From the NCBI GenBank assembly GCA_947184155.2, contig CAMXCT020000321.1:204001-268000 (forward strand): a stretch of DNA of 64,000 bases. Reading direction: 5' to 3'. Below the pieces are notes generated by a model. That model ran no database searches, was not told the origin of the DNA, and saw only the letters and a list, made by a program, of their open reading frames with translations. Numbering within the stretch: position 1 is the stretch's first letter; each line of letters starts with the position of its first letter. The translations under genes were made by a program, and so were the position numbers. This stretch comes from Cladocopium goreaui (Eukaryota; Sar; Dinophyceae; Suessiales; Symbiodiniaceae). This document shows positions 34,755 to 46,374 of this stretch, piece by piece.

Positions 34755-35300
34755 CCAAAAAACGAACCCAAAACTAGCCCCTTGCCTTGTACCTGCTTGT
34801 CTTGATCATGACAATATTTCCTTTTCTCTTATGTTGATGAAAGAATCCAAAGCCTGCAAGCGAGCCGCTTCGAGGCTCCGCGAGGCCTGGCCGAGGCCAC
34901 GCCTGGGACGCAAAACGTATTGGCACAAGGACAAAGCGAGGCTCACGGGTACTCGAAACTATAATACTATTGTTGAAGTCCCAGCAAGGCTGAACTTGAA
35001 GTAGTTGGTGACTTTGCTGCCTCGCTGGAATTTTAGCTGGCGCAAAGGAACGGCCTCCAGGCAAGCCTCGAGGCTTCAAGGTTATGGAAATTGCAGCAAA
35101 ATTATAGGATGAAACACAATTGGAGGCAGGCCTCAATGCAAGTCTCGAACTCCAGTGTCGCGAGACCATGGAAATTAGAACAAAACACTTCAGGGCAGGC
35201 TTCGAGGCAGGCCCCGAGGCAGGCCTCGAAGGCCTCAAGGCCATGGAAATTTGATAATTAAAACAATACTGTTTCAACCTAGCACGCTGGATTAATGTAT
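34755..35300. repeat. Dispersed repeat, copy 1 (GAGGC-rich)
   Basis: Begins with CAGGTGCCAAAAAACGAACC and continues with many CTCGAGGC/GAGGCAGGC motifs. A diverged second copy lies at 38850-39110, and an inverted partial copy at 39180-39400. Apparent open frames here are products of the repeat. Confidence 0.7.
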
Positions 35301-35869
35301 TTTGAAATCGTAGCATCACGCGGTAAGCAAATGGTGTCAAAAGAGGGGCTCAAAAATTGGCACCAATTTTGGGTCTCAATTTGTGTGTTTGAGGGACCCA
35401 ATTTTGCCCCCCCAATTCCATTGAACCTTGTTTCGGAACGGCCACAGAAATGGCCCCCATAGGTTCCAAAAATGGGCCTGTGTGGCGGGCCTATTTTTGG
35501 TGCCACATTTTGTGAACAATTTGGCTTGATTATGACAAGCGCGGCGCGAACGAAAAGAAAGAAATTGCGCCCCAAAAAAATTGAAACTAGGGAGGCCCAA
35601 ATGAACGCGACCAAAATATGAGCTGTTTTGAAGGGCTAGAAATGGGCCTCAACTTGGAGGTACTGAGGCCTGAGGTGGACGCGCTGTAAAGGCGGATTGG
35701 CAGCAGCAGCAATTTTCAACACTTGTGTCTTTTTGGGTTCTGCTATAGAATACTGTGCGCAGGAATGTTCACGCAGACCGCATAAGTCAAAGATTTTGGG
35801 GGAGAGTGGTACGGCGCCTACGCCCTTCACAGGCCACCCTAAAGCCCTAAGACCTTTAAAGTTCACACC

Positions 35870-36480
35870 TATACGCTCTTCAAACCCACTTGTCAGGAAT
35901 GCAGCGACGACCCTTACAGCCCACCCTACCACCGAAAGCCGCTTTCCATAAGCGCAGCTGCAACCTTTACACACCGACCTACGACCCTTCAAGGTCACAC
36001 CACGACTCTGCTACGACCCTCACAGGCCAACCGACGACCCTTACAACACCAGGACAAAAGTTCTTCCTCCTGACTAGGTACTAGGTACTCCAACCCTCTC
36101 CCCTTAGACCCCTGACAGGTTGCACACGAATGACATGGCGGATCGCGGAGCAGCTGGTTTGCTTTAAAAGAATTTTAATTTATCCCGACTTGAAATACGA
36201 TCCGCCACGCAGGCCACGCGAAATGAGGATAATTGATCCGCGGCGGAGCATGATGCTATGTACAAAGCACCAAACGGGACAAAACATTCTTTCTTCCTCC
36301 CGATGAAAAGGGCACACCTACGATCTTCAAACCCGCTTGGCTCACCTACGACCTACGACCCTAAAAGGTCACACCTCCGACCCTCAAACCTGCTTGTCAG
36401 AAGCGCAGCTACGAGCCTCGCAGGCCACCCTAGGACCCGTAAAGGCCACATCTACGACCCTTAAACCCGCTTGTCAGCAC
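35870..36480. repeat. Degenerate satellite around CTACGACCCT
   Basis: Irregular units of about 75-90 bp repeat the theme TACGACCCTTAAACCCGCTT, then GTCAG, CGCAGCTACGACCCTC, GGCCACCCTA and AAGGTCACACCT. At least five partial units can be followed, at about 35875, 35985, 36318, 36377 and 36453. Confidence 0.6.
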
Positions 36481-36707
36481 AGCGCGAAGCGGTAGGAGTG
36501 AAAGCTGGAAACGTCAGACTTGCAAGCGCCATATCAAAGACAAAATTTTGGAAGAGACGCGCAGTCCAGAGACCCCATTTAGAAGACAGCCAGGATACAA
36601 CGCTAATTAGGTAGACAAGACATCTTCAGAAAAATCCTCACACCCTCCAAAACATCACCTGACCCCCCCTGGTATATTATTATAATTCCCAAACGGGGTA
36701 TGCGGTC

Positions 36708-36990
36708 CCGCTCCTATAAATTTACAACTAAAGTGGTCCCGCCGACGGCGGAACCGGTCCCGCCTGCAACCTGGAATCGTGGGAATTCCCACGTTTTGCG
36801 GTCCCGCTGCGGTCCCGCTGCGGTCCCGCCTAGAGGAATTGCGTACTTTCGCACACAAAAGCACTGTCAGGTTTACTGCAGCGTCCGACATGGAATCGTG
36901 GTAATCCCCACGTTTCGCTGTCCCCCCGCCGTGGTACCGCCTAGAGGAATTGCGTGGGTCCCCACACAGAAGCAACATCAGGTGTTTGCA
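36708..36990. repeat. About 120-bp tandem duplication with palindromes
   Basis: Two diverged units share TGGAATCGTGG, CGTTT(T)GC(G)GTCC, CGCCTAGAGGAATTGCG and CAGGT. The first contains the perfect 16-bp palindrome CGTGGGAATTCCCACG at 36778-36793; the second has its imperfect form CGTGGTAATCCCCACG. A TGCGGTCCCGC triplet repeat lies between them. Confidence 0.6.
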
Positions 36991-37639
36991 GGGACATGGT
37001 GATCCAATCACCATGGACATGTAGGTGTCGAAGACATCAACTCAGATATTTCTAAAATCGAAAACCAGCTTCTCTCGCTCAACACCCGTCCAAATTCAAT
37101 GCGCTCCAATAGATACCATTGTCAATGGCAACTCTCACACCATCGGGTCGAACAATGAATATGACACTCCCGACAAGCGCATCCATCGCACTCTGCCGAA
37201 TATACACAACGATTGGCAACGCAATAGAATATACACAATCTTGCCCGAACAGCAGAGAATATACATAGATATGTGCATGGTAATCTGATCACCATGATCA
37301 TGCAGGTGTCATATGCAAGAATCCGATACAAAATGAAGCGCGACCTCACAAAATACAAGTTCACCTTGCATCAAATGGTTCCTAACGCCAAACGACGCTC
37401 ATCCTTATAATTCAATCACATTGACGCAATACGACACCCTCGCACAGACATATCAGGTATTTTCCACTGCGTATCAGCAGCGGAGCTTTTTGAACAACAC
37501 GAGGCGCAATTTGGGATGTGGCTTTGACTTCTGCGTGGTTTCATGGGCCTGGAAATGGGGCTTGATTTAGGTTGGAAAAACGGTCTCGTCATGTGGGCCT
37601 CCCATGTATGACAAGAAGGGGCCCGTTTTTGGTCCTCAA

Positions 37640-37824
37640 AACGAAAGAAAAAGCAAGCTTTTTTTTCCGAGCCCGTTGCCTTTCGGCGGGTCTACGGTCT
37701 TGAGTCTTACTCGCGGACCAGCAGGGAATCGAACCACCACCGGCAGTCTGTCAGCGACACAAGAGTGCCGCGATACCAACTGCACCACGACGACGACTAA
37801 AAAATAACGAAAGAAAAAGCAAGC
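37640..37824 (-). mobile_element. Full-length tRNA-derived SINE with 19-bp target duplication
   Basis: Insert 37659-37805 (147 bp, minus strand). It contains an RNA polymerase III A-box-like TGGTGCAGTTGGTATCGC and a B box GGTTCGATTCC, a short body ending in the hairpin CCCGCCGAAAGGCAACGGG, and an (A)8 tail. It is flanked by perfect copies of AACGAAAGAAAAAGCAAGC (37640-37658 and 37806-37824). A functional tRNA is excluded because the acceptor stem does not pair and the body and tail follow. It resembles the DinoSINE type known from symbiodiniacean genomes. Confidence 0.85.
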
Positions 37825-37945
37825 GCGCAAAAATGGGCCTCCCCAGTTCAAGATTCCAGCCGAACCAGCTTCAACTTGACATAAACGCTTCAACAGATTT
37901 GCCACAATGAAGGTGCCAAAAAGGGGACCAAAACTGGACCCTCCA

Positions 37946-38110
37946 GGTTTTTTTTTCTCAGCTTTCGCCAGGTCGATCAACACGCTCTTGCATGCTGCAT
38001 ATTGCCTATTAATTAGGGCAGAAATGAATGCAACCATCTTGAAAGGATGGTTCAAAAGAAGCCGTACCGTTGGAGGACCCATACACAGTCCTTGGTCATC
38101 ACGTGCCGGC
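37946..38110 (-). mobile_element. Short poly(A) retroposon, copy 1
   Basis: Minus-strand sequence ending ATCGACCTGGCGAAAGCTG then an A-rich tail. It is preceded by a TTAATTAAT-like patch and AGGACTGTGTATGGGTCCTC. It aligns with copies at 38343-38530 and 40531-40710. Confidence 0.6.
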
Positions 38111-38342
38111 CCTCCAGGGGTGACCACTTTTGATTTCAAGGGGGTCCACTTTCTGACCTGGCTTTTGAGTCCACCCAACTACCGTCTTCAGCTGCGCTGT
38201 TCCAATGTAGAAACGCATCAACGACACACCGAGTGGCCTCGAACAGTTCAAGATTCCAGCCGCAGCTGTTGCTGGTCAAACCACCTTCAACCTGACACAA
38301 ACGCTTCAATAGATTTGCCACCATGAAGGTGGCAAAAAGTGA

Positions 38343-38530
38343 TTTTTTTTCCGTCCAACGCCTCATAGCTCTCGCCAGGTCGTTCATCATGCCCGTAAGC
38401 CAGCTGCAAATTGACAAATTCAATTAATTAATGCAAACAACGTCATCCATCTTCACAATGGCGGACTTCAAAAGTGAACTGAGGAAGGACCAGTACAAAG
38501 TCCTATTTGCTGTCACGATGCCAACAGAAA
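38343..38530 (-). mobile_element. Short poly(A) retroposon, copy 2
   Basis: Minus strand ...GATGAACGACCTGGCGAG, AGGCGTTGGACGG, then (A)8. It contains the same ATTAATTAAT patch and the same AGGACTTTGTACTGGTCCTT segment as the other copies. Confidence 0.65.
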
Positions 38531-38559
38531 AAACACAAACAAGAAACAGAACCAAAATG

Positions 38560-39432
38560 AAGGTGGCAAAAAGGGAACCAAAACTGGACCCTCCAGGGGT
38601 GACCACTTTTGATTTCAAGGGGGTCCACTTTTCTGACCCCTTTTTGAAACACGTTTCCTTTGCACGGGGGTCCAAAACTAGAACATCAAGAGGTTGAATC
38701 CGGTGCCTCCTTGGAGGTCCGGTTTTGAGTCCACCCAACTACCGTCTTCAGCTGCGCTGTTCCAATATAGAAACGCATCAACGCACAAACCAAGACCGAG
38801 TTGGCAATAAGGGCCTCGAACCTCCATGTCCAAATTCATATGAGTTTCAGGTGCCAAAAAACGAACCCAAACTGGCCCTTTGACCCACTTGTCTTGATCA
38901 GGAGAATATCATAACATATTTCCCTTGCATGTTGATGAAAGAATCCAAAGCCTGCAAGCGAGGCGAGGCCTGGTCGAGGAAGGCTCGAACTCTAGTTGCA
39001 AGACCCTGGACATTAGAACAAAAAACACTTCAGGGCAGGTCTCGAGGCAGGTCTCGAAGATCTCAAGGCCATGGAAATTTGATCAAAACAATGATAAAGA
39101 AGGGACCCGTTTTTAATCCTTTTCCTTCGTTTTGAGCACCAAAAAAATCACATTGTTTTGATTCAATTTGCGCAGGCTTGAGACTCTCGAGGCACCTCGA
39201 AGCTGCCTCGAAGCTTGCTGAGGTGTTTTGTTCTAATCCAAGACTTACATTGTTTCATCTGAGAAGCTTTTTTTGCCGCAATTTCCACCAACTGGTCTGC
39301 CTCGAAGCCTGCCTGAAGTGTTTTTGCTCTAATTTCCATGGTCTCGCGACACTGGAGTTCGAGACTTGTATTGACGTGTCTCCAATTGTGTTTCATCCTC
39401 TAATTTTTCTGGGAAAATGTTACACTACAGAG
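38560..39432. repeat. Duplicated segments of the mosaic
   Basis: 38555-38650 repeats 37910-37945 plus 38100-38160 (CAAAAAGGGAACCAAAACTGG, TGACCACTTTTGATTTCAAG). 38690-38800 repeats 38160-38230 (GAGTCCACCCAACTACCGTC). 38850-39110 is the second copy of the repeat at 34755-35300. No gene is present. Confidence 0.65.
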
Positions 39433-40530
39433 GCCCGCACATGCGAAGCCTGATTTGAATTGACTTTCCGGCCCCAGAAATGGAACCTGAAAGCGCACAT
39501 GTGGTATCAGCTGTCTCCGTTCCCTAGCTCCAATGTGGCGATTTGCGATGCAGCACCACCCAGGCAACATTCACCAATCCTTCGCTACTCCGCGCTACTC
39601 CGCTACTCCGTGACTCCGTGCTATGTTTTAATTCAAGTGCCCAATGTAATTGACACGATATCGAAACGATGGCGGAGTAAGAAAGCCTTCAATACTTCAC
39701 TTTCCCACATCTTTTCCTAAGCAGATTCCTACTCCATCCCGTTTTGAATTTATAGTATTAATTAATTAATAACGGGATTGACTGAAAAAATCATGATTCA
39801 TGTTCTTTCTGGGCTGAAAACTTCGGTAGGAGTCTAGAAAGGCAAGGGGGGCCAACAAGGGGCAGTAGAGTATTCAATACAATCATTTAAATGGAAGCCG
39901 GCCACCTGCGCGAAAACCCACAAACTCCGCAACAGCAAGAAACACCTCAAGCAATCACCTAAGGCTGCAAACGGCTGATGGGCCTTCTTTTAGCAACAAA
40001 CAATCAAGCCACCAAACGAATCGAAATAATAAGAAGCTAACTTCAAGTGGGTTCAAGCAGCAACCGATATGCACCCCGCTTGCCCCAACAAGAAACAAAA
40101 TCATCTTCAAAACAGTTTGCTCCGACGGACCCAATTCTGGGTCCGGAAAACTTTCTCAAAACCGACTTCGTTCAAAAGGGCCTCCCTAGTTGCCCTTCCA
40201 GTCGCCATAAGCCACAAAGTTTCATTGAAACCAAAACGTTGCGCTTCTGCAACCCTGAGACAAAAAACTTCAGAAAATGAACCTGAACACGGTCCCAAAA
40301 ATGGTGCCGCCTGGCAGTCCCATTTTTGGGACCGCATGCACAGCTTAGTAAAAGAACAAAAGAAAAGCATTTTCACGGTCCCATTTTTGGAACCGTCAGG
40401 CGGCACCAAAAATGAGACCGCAAAATCGCAAAATCCACAGCCCGCACATGCGAAGCCTGATTTGAATTGACTTTCCGGCCCCAGAAATGGAACCTGAAAG
40501 CGCACATGTGGTATCAGCTGTCTCCGTTCC

Positions 40531-40710
40531 CTAGCTCCATTTTTTTTCCGTCCGACGCCTTCATGGCTTCCACCAGGTCGTTCACCATGTTTTGGTGCAT
40601 GTTGCAGATTGGAATTAATTGATTAATTAAATCGTGCGTAGGCCGCCTGTGGTGGAAAAGCCTCAAAAGTAAACTGGTGGAGGACCGTTACATAGTCCTG
40701 TGTACTGTCA
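40531..40710 (-). mobile_element. Short poly(A) retroposon, copy 3
   Basis: Minus strand ...GGTGAACGACCTGGTGGAAG, CCATGAAGGCGTCGGACGG, then (A)8. It interrupts the duplicated block between the first and second shared segments. Confidence 0.65.
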
Positions 40711-41243
40711 CATGCATCACCAGGTCGAAGAGCGAAACAAAGCAACCAAAACACAAGAAAACCACCACACAGAAAACAACAAACCACACACAAAAACACA
40801 CACAGAAACAAAACCAAGCAAACCAAAAACAAAAACCACAACAGAGGGGTGATGCGACAGGTACCAGTTAATGGGTGAAAAGGATAAATTCAGGCAAGAG
40901 GTGATAGCTTAGTATCATCTCAGTTCAAGCATGATGACAGCTTGTGTGCCATGGCAATAATGGCCCCAATCAAGTAACAAACACAATCTCCGTTCCCTAG
41001 CTCCAATGCGGCGATTGCAATGCAGCACCACCCAGGCAACATTCACCAATCCTTCGCTACTCCGCGCTACTCCGCTACTCCGTGGTATGTTTTAATTCAA
41101 TTACCCAATGCAATGTAATTGACACGATATCGAAATTCATGTTCTTTCTGGGCTGAAAACTTCGGTAGGAGTCTAGAGGGGCAGGGAGGGCCAACAAGGG
41201 GCAGTAGAGTATTCAATACAATCATTTAAATGGAAGCCGGCCA

Positions 41244-41390
41244 CCTGCGCGAAAACCCACATGGTCTTGCCAGCGCTGACAGACTGCCGGTGGTGGTTCG
41301 AATCCCTGCTAGTCCACTCGGGAGTCTCAAGTGCGACCCGCCGAAAGGCAACGGGCGCCGACCAAAAAAAAACCTGCGCGAAAACCCACA
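41244..41390 (+). mobile_element. 5'-truncated tRNA-derived SINE with 18-bp target duplication
   Basis: Insert 41262-41372 (111 bp) carries the B box GGTTCGAATCC, the 3' hairpin CCCGCCGAAAGGCAACGGG and an (A)9 tail. It is flanked by perfect copies of CCTGCGCGAAAACCCACA (41244-41261 and 41373-41390). The homologous site in the sister duplicate, near 39905-39922, has one copy of that 18-mer and no insert, so the pre-insertion state is visible. Confidence 0.9.
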
Positions 41391-41789
41391 AATTCCGCAA
41401 CAGCAAGAAACACCTCAAGCAATCACCTAAGGCTGCAAACGGCTGATGGGCCTTCTTTTAGCAACAAACAATCAAGCCACCAAACGAATCGAAATAATAA
41501 GAAGCTAACTTCAAGTGGGTTCAAGCATGGTCAGCACATCATCGCAATGTCCAATGACATGCTTGCCATAGCCGTAAACTCTTAAAACATGCACTGTCAC
41601 GGGGCGCACAACCTGTGTAGTAGCTGCAGGATTGTTCAGGTGCTCCCAGAGCGTCTTCGTCTCAGCAAAGTACCTGCAGTGCATTGCAGCAAAGGGAGTA
41701 ATCGATCAGATGACTGACCACCCGTCACGCGGACCATTGCGCAGCATTACAAAGCCAGCATGAAGTACTGCTGTTAGCAATAAGGGCGG

Positions 41790-42520
41790 AGAGCCACCTA
41801 TACATGCTGCCCTCAAGAAAAGCTCAACATTGTCAGTCAGAAGCAGAAATCATGGCCTGCTTGTACCTGGTTGAAGAAATCTCTGTGGAACTTCTATCAA
41901 GCCGTGGCCTCACAAGGTAGTTATCCAAGGTGATATTCTTCCTGTCATCAAGTACTTCCAATTTGCAGGCCGCCTCCGAAGGCTGGACATGCACCAACCA
42001 CTGGAGAGCATTCGCACGACTGCAAGTTTACACCTTCCCCATGGTCTTTTTTTATACCTGCCTCGAGTCGCAAACGGCATTGCGGACGACTTGGCGGAGC
42101 AAGCCTCTCAGTTTCTATTGGCCAGATATAGGAGTGACCCCGCTACCTTCAACCGGAACTCTGGGGGGGAATGTGTTGAACGACCTGGCGGAAGCCATGA
42201 AGGCGTTGGACGGAAAAAAAATCAACCGGAACTCTGGGCCGGTGTCCATCAAACCATCATTCCCAACAGCCCTTTTTCAAGTAGGAGGTTTCCACATTCA
42301 ATGTTTTGAACAACCCTGGAGTCAGCCGACACTTACCCTTGTGGAGAGACCCAGCATTGACCACGGCCTCCTCCGCAGACACTTGACCCTCCACCCCCAT
42401 CACCGCCAGCTGATCGAATCGTATCTGTCCCCCTGTCTACCGCAGAATAGCAGTATTGAAATTGGGACTCCCCCAAAGCTGCCGACAACCATGGGCGTAA
42501 GTATTGCTGCACCATAGGGG
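41790..42520 (+). pseudogene. LINE-type RNase H remnant
   Basis: On the plus strand a broken frame reads GDILPVIKYFQFAGRLRRLD, then, after 42000, LPRVANGIADDLAEQASQFL. The R-x-x-N-x-x-A-D-x-L-A motif is the C-terminal signature of RNase H as found in LINE (I/Jockey-like) polyproteins. The frame shifts at least once near 42000 and is interrupted by a small retroposon at 42166-42221. The upstream catalytic Asp and Glu are not found, so this is a fragment. Confidence 0.6.
42149..42238 (+). mobile_element. 56-bp poly(A) retroposon with 17-bp target duplication
   Basis: Insert 42166-42221 reads AATGTGTTGAACGACCTGGC, GGAAGCCATGAAGGCGTTGG, ACGG, (A)8. It is the 3' end of the family at 37946, 38343 and 40531. 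It is flanked by TCAACCGGAACTCTGGG at 42149-42165 and 42222-42238. It adds about 24 codons to the frame of the LINE remnant. Confidence 0.85.
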
Positions 42521-42903
42521 GCCAGAGACCACCGAGGGCTGCAAGACTCCCACTGTTCGGACGTAATCACTGCGAAAATTGACCTTAAAGGGTCTTTTTA
42601 TGAACTTGTCCTAGGATTATTTTTTTTTCCTCGAGTGTGGCCGATGTCGCACTAATGGCTCGGTCCTTACATGTGAGTAAGCAGACAAAACTCTGTACAA
42701 GGACACAAAGTCCTTAGAATAAGCAAATCGATGTGACAACAAAACGGAAACCAAAAACACACCACAAACGACGACCCGCAAATCCCCCAGCCAGACTTGC
42801 GTTTCGCCAGCGGAAACAGCGAAGCAAACAGCAGAAAACAAACCCAAAACAAAAAACGGGGCCAGAGCCCAAACAAAAACACCTACTAATCGATTTGCAA
42901 TAG

Positions 42904-42928
42904 GACGCAGTGGCAAATCCACTGCATC
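42904..42928 (-). other. Hairpin of repeat unit one
   Basis: Minus-strand GATGCAGTGG and CCACTGCGTC pair over 10 bp around a 5-base loop. One U.G pair on the minus strand would be a C-A mismatch on the plus strand. Counterpart of 44745-44770. Confidence 0.6.
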
Positions 42929-44744
42929 ACTATCAAAAGCATGCAAAAAATGAATTATGTATCGCAGCTGCCCAGGCAGACATGAAGACCCTAGCGCTAA
43001 AGTTAACTCTAGCATGAGACAAGCTGTACACGAAAGCAGAGCTACTATGAAATCTCTCTCAGAGTCCTCTCAGGTCAGCTCGTCATGGGCCTTCATGGAC
43101 GTAATAGTCATCCTCTTGACTGTCAGCTGCGATCACAAATCCAAAGTCAAATGAAGTCAGAACCCCCCTATGAAGGGGGGGCCAGTGAGGGCAATGAGGA
43201 AGCAAAGAAGGCCAGGGAGCGGCTTCCAAACATGCCATCGCCGACAACAAATCAAATGGGGGGGAGCACGCCCCTAGTTTCATAGGGGAGATGCAGCCAT
43301 CCATTGTATGGTCTCAGTCAGCGACTCACTTGGTAGTATCCGCAAAGCTGAGCAACATGCAGAAAACGCTTCTGTCTTCAAAATGTCTTTGCAATTGCCA
43401 CAGTACCAGTGCTGTCGTAGGCAGTGTAGCGTTCAAAAAGCAGGTTCGCAAGGGATACAAACTGCAGAACTGTTCAGGACATTGCAGGATGTCATCGTTC
43501 CTGAAGGACCCGCAGTGCGTTGCAGTACGTACCGGAGAGCATGGTAGCAAAACTGTGGCAGTGTAGACAGGCTGCAGAATTGCCACATCGTTCTGTCCAG
43601 TGACGAACCATGTTGGCAGTCTTGTGCTGCTTGCGGGCGCTCCAGGCTGTCCTACAGGGAGGAACACCGGAAAGCACCGGTGAAGCTCGCTGCAGCACAG
43701 GCTGGTCCATGGCATCGGCCGGCTAACTATCACCCCCCTCAGTTGGATTCAGCTACCGATAGAGTGCCCAGCCAGAAGACATACCAGGGGAACCCAACGA
43801 GAACAAACGAATTAAGGCAAATCAGCAAAGCAGCCCCTCAGAGAAAAGAAGTCTTGCCAGCACGAAAGGCAGAAGAAGAGGCGGCCTTTACGGACACTGG
43901 CAATACGGCTGTCCTGAGTCACCTTAGTGGATCACAAGAGTGCTGTGTCAGTGTCTTTCCATTCAGTGTAGAAAACAACGAAAAAACCATCCAGAACCCA
44001 AGTACGTACAGTCAAACAAATCTCCATTCATCGTGCCTGAGTGAGAGCAGGGGAGAATGAAACAAAAACAGAGGAAGCAAAGGAAGCACGCAAGGTCCAC
44101 CAGAGACACAGACAAACAAAGGAAATCCCAGCAAAGCACAACCGGACAAAAAGACCAAGCGGCAACCAGACAGGAGGGGGCGCCGGGCAGGCAGAGGAGG
44201 ACAGGGCGGAGAAGGCTGCACCAATCTAGGATTACTTTTAGCACCTGATCTAGTACCCCTCCCAACCATCGATGAACTTCGTGCGCAACTCCACCGCGAT
44301 CTCAAAATCCAACAGGTAGAAGCCATTTGTCCCGACACTATCAAGCAACTCCCACTGAGGATTATCAATAGCTCTCTTGATGCTACATACCGATATCTAA
44401 GATCCCTTGAAGATGGCTCCCCCGGTGCTAGTGTAAGCGCGACCCTTCACCAACTCTGGTCCCCAAGTACTTTTTTTTTCCTCCGGTTTGGCCGTTCGCA
44501 CTAGGCACGGTCCTTACAATTGAGTAAGCGGTGAAAAGCATTCAGAAAAAGGACACGTGTGGTCCCAAAACGCTGGCAAATCATCACATCAACACAAACC
44601 AAACAACAAAAAAAACGCAACCAAAAACGACCCGCAAATCCCCCAGCCAGATTTGCGTTTCGCCAAAAAGCAAAACAGCGAAGCAACAAAGAACGGGGCC
44701 GGGCCCAAACAAAAACCAAACCAAACATTCAGTGATGTGCCAAG

Positions 44745-44770
44745 GATACAGTGACGTAAGTCACTGTATC
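44745..44770 (-). other. Hairpin of repeat unit two
   Basis: Perfect 11-bp arms GATACAGTGAC/GTCACTGTATC around a 4-base loop. Compared with 42904-42928 several stem positions have changed on both sides so that pairing is kept. Confidence 0.65.
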
Positions 44771-46374
44771 ATCATCAAAAACATGCAAACTAATTAAGTG
44801 CTGCAGAGCGAAGAATATCGTGCACGATCACCCAGAATCTCATCGCCTATAATCCGTGGCTGTCGCTCCAGCTCTCTCATAGGTAGGCAAATCAGGAATA
44901 GTTGACAGTACAGCTCGTACCAGTTGCCAGTCTCATTATCACAGTTGGTCATATGATGAGAAGTGAAGTCGGAGTCCAATCTCTGTCGTGAGATACTGCC
45001 GCAGTGGTGATGTGACTTAATACCCCCCTCGCGGGGGTAGGGATTGACAGCCTGTAGGTCATGCAGGACAAAATGTGTAATTCACCACAGATGCTGTCAA
45101 ATCGTAGGAGGCCAAGAGGACCTGAAAAGGTGCCAATGGTAAGCGATAGCCGCTAAAAAAAAGATTCTCTCCGTATGGTCTTTGCAGATGAATAAAATGC
45201 ACTCATGCAGAGGGTAGGCTTAAGCAAGAAAGATTGCTACTAGCGAACTGTACACAATTGTGCCGCTCTCGCATGTCAGTCGTGCTCACGCCACAAACTT
45301 GAAGAGGTGACTAGGTTCGCTGTACCAGCACCAGATTGACAAGCAGGATTCACAAGGTGTCATCGTCCCTGCGAAAGAAAACTGCTGCAAATCAGATGTT
45401 CCAGAGGTTCGCAGTGCATCTCGCATAGGGCCACTCTCCCTAGAGTAAGCCAGTAGCAGAATCACAACGTCCCATCAGCGCACCGATCCATGTTGGCAGG
45501 CTTTGCTGCACGAGGGCGCTCCAGACTGAACAGCAGGAAGCCCCACTGGACAGCGCCAGTAGAGCTCACTGCAGTGCAGCCTGGTCCATGGCTCTACCGG
45601 GGATCTACCGCCCCTCCCGGAGAAAACGCAGAAACAAAACAGAAGGAGAAGGGCCCTCCCCAGACAGCCAACGAAAAAGCCACATGAATCAAAAAGCCTA
45701 ACGCCACAAAAAGACCAAAAAGAGGTAAAACGGAGAGGGGGGGACGGTGACAGAAGTCTGCCCCACCGCAAACGAATTCATAGGAGCTAAAGCTACGACC
45801 AATGTAGTAGGGTGAAATAACAGAGCACTGATGTAGGGCGGTAACCTCAGTATCCAGGCAGCAGGTTAACCAGAAGACACCGCAAACGCCAAAGAGAACC
45901 CTGCCATCATGGGGGAAGCAAACCACACAAGGGGGAGAGGCCGAGACAAAGCACACACAACAACACCGGCCACACAGAAGGAACGAGGAGAGGAGCCAGG
46001 AGGCAGCAGAGGACAGAGGGAGAGGGACACACCCGCACCAGAAGGGGTACAAATGTGCCTTAGCGGAGTTCAAAGAAGGGGCCACGGATCATACAATGAT
46101 GAATACCTCAGTGAGGGTGCACACAGCACTCCAACAACACGGGAAACATGGTGTAGAGGGAAAGGTCCCCACACAGGGCCAGAGGCCTTTAATGCCATGA
46201 GACACAATGAAGAGGAGAAATCAATGCACAACAATCACTCCAAGCACAGAGGCAAGGCAACAAGGCCGTCGCCGGAAGCAACGATACCCCGAGGGAGGGA
46301 CCAGTAAAACCTGGACCAAGGCGCCAAGGAGGAACATCCGAGGGGGAGTGAGGGTCACGTCAGGCAGGGAACAG

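Larger units (their letters stand above)
39433..41527. repeat. Two-fold duplicated block (39433-40056 and 40440-41527)
   Basis: Four segments recur in order: a GCACATGTGGTATCAGCTG segment (39433-39531 and 40440-40540), a TTCGCTACTCCGCGCTACTC segment (39512-39620 and 40985-41090), a GAAAACTTCGGTAGGAGTCT segment (39799-39920 and 41138-41262), and a GGCTGCAAACGGCTGATGGG segment (39918-40056 and 41388-41527). The second copy has since received two retroposons. Sequence 40060-40440 between them is a further low-complexity filler with GGTCCCATTTTTGG inverted repeats. Confidence 0.75.

Noticed and set aside
34774-35340. 188-codon minus-strand protein
   Set aside because: It consists of a dispersed GAGGC-rich repeat that recurs at 38.9-39.4 kb in broken form.
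37659-37805. Functional tRNA gene
   Set aside because: A and B boxes are present but the acceptor stem does not close, and a SINE body, poly(A) tail and target duplication follow.
45594-46085. 163-codon hydrophobic minus-strand protein as a membrane protein
   Set aside because: It is a translation of a pyrimidine-rich repeat leader; it has no ATG context and no conservation of frame in the sister repeat unit.
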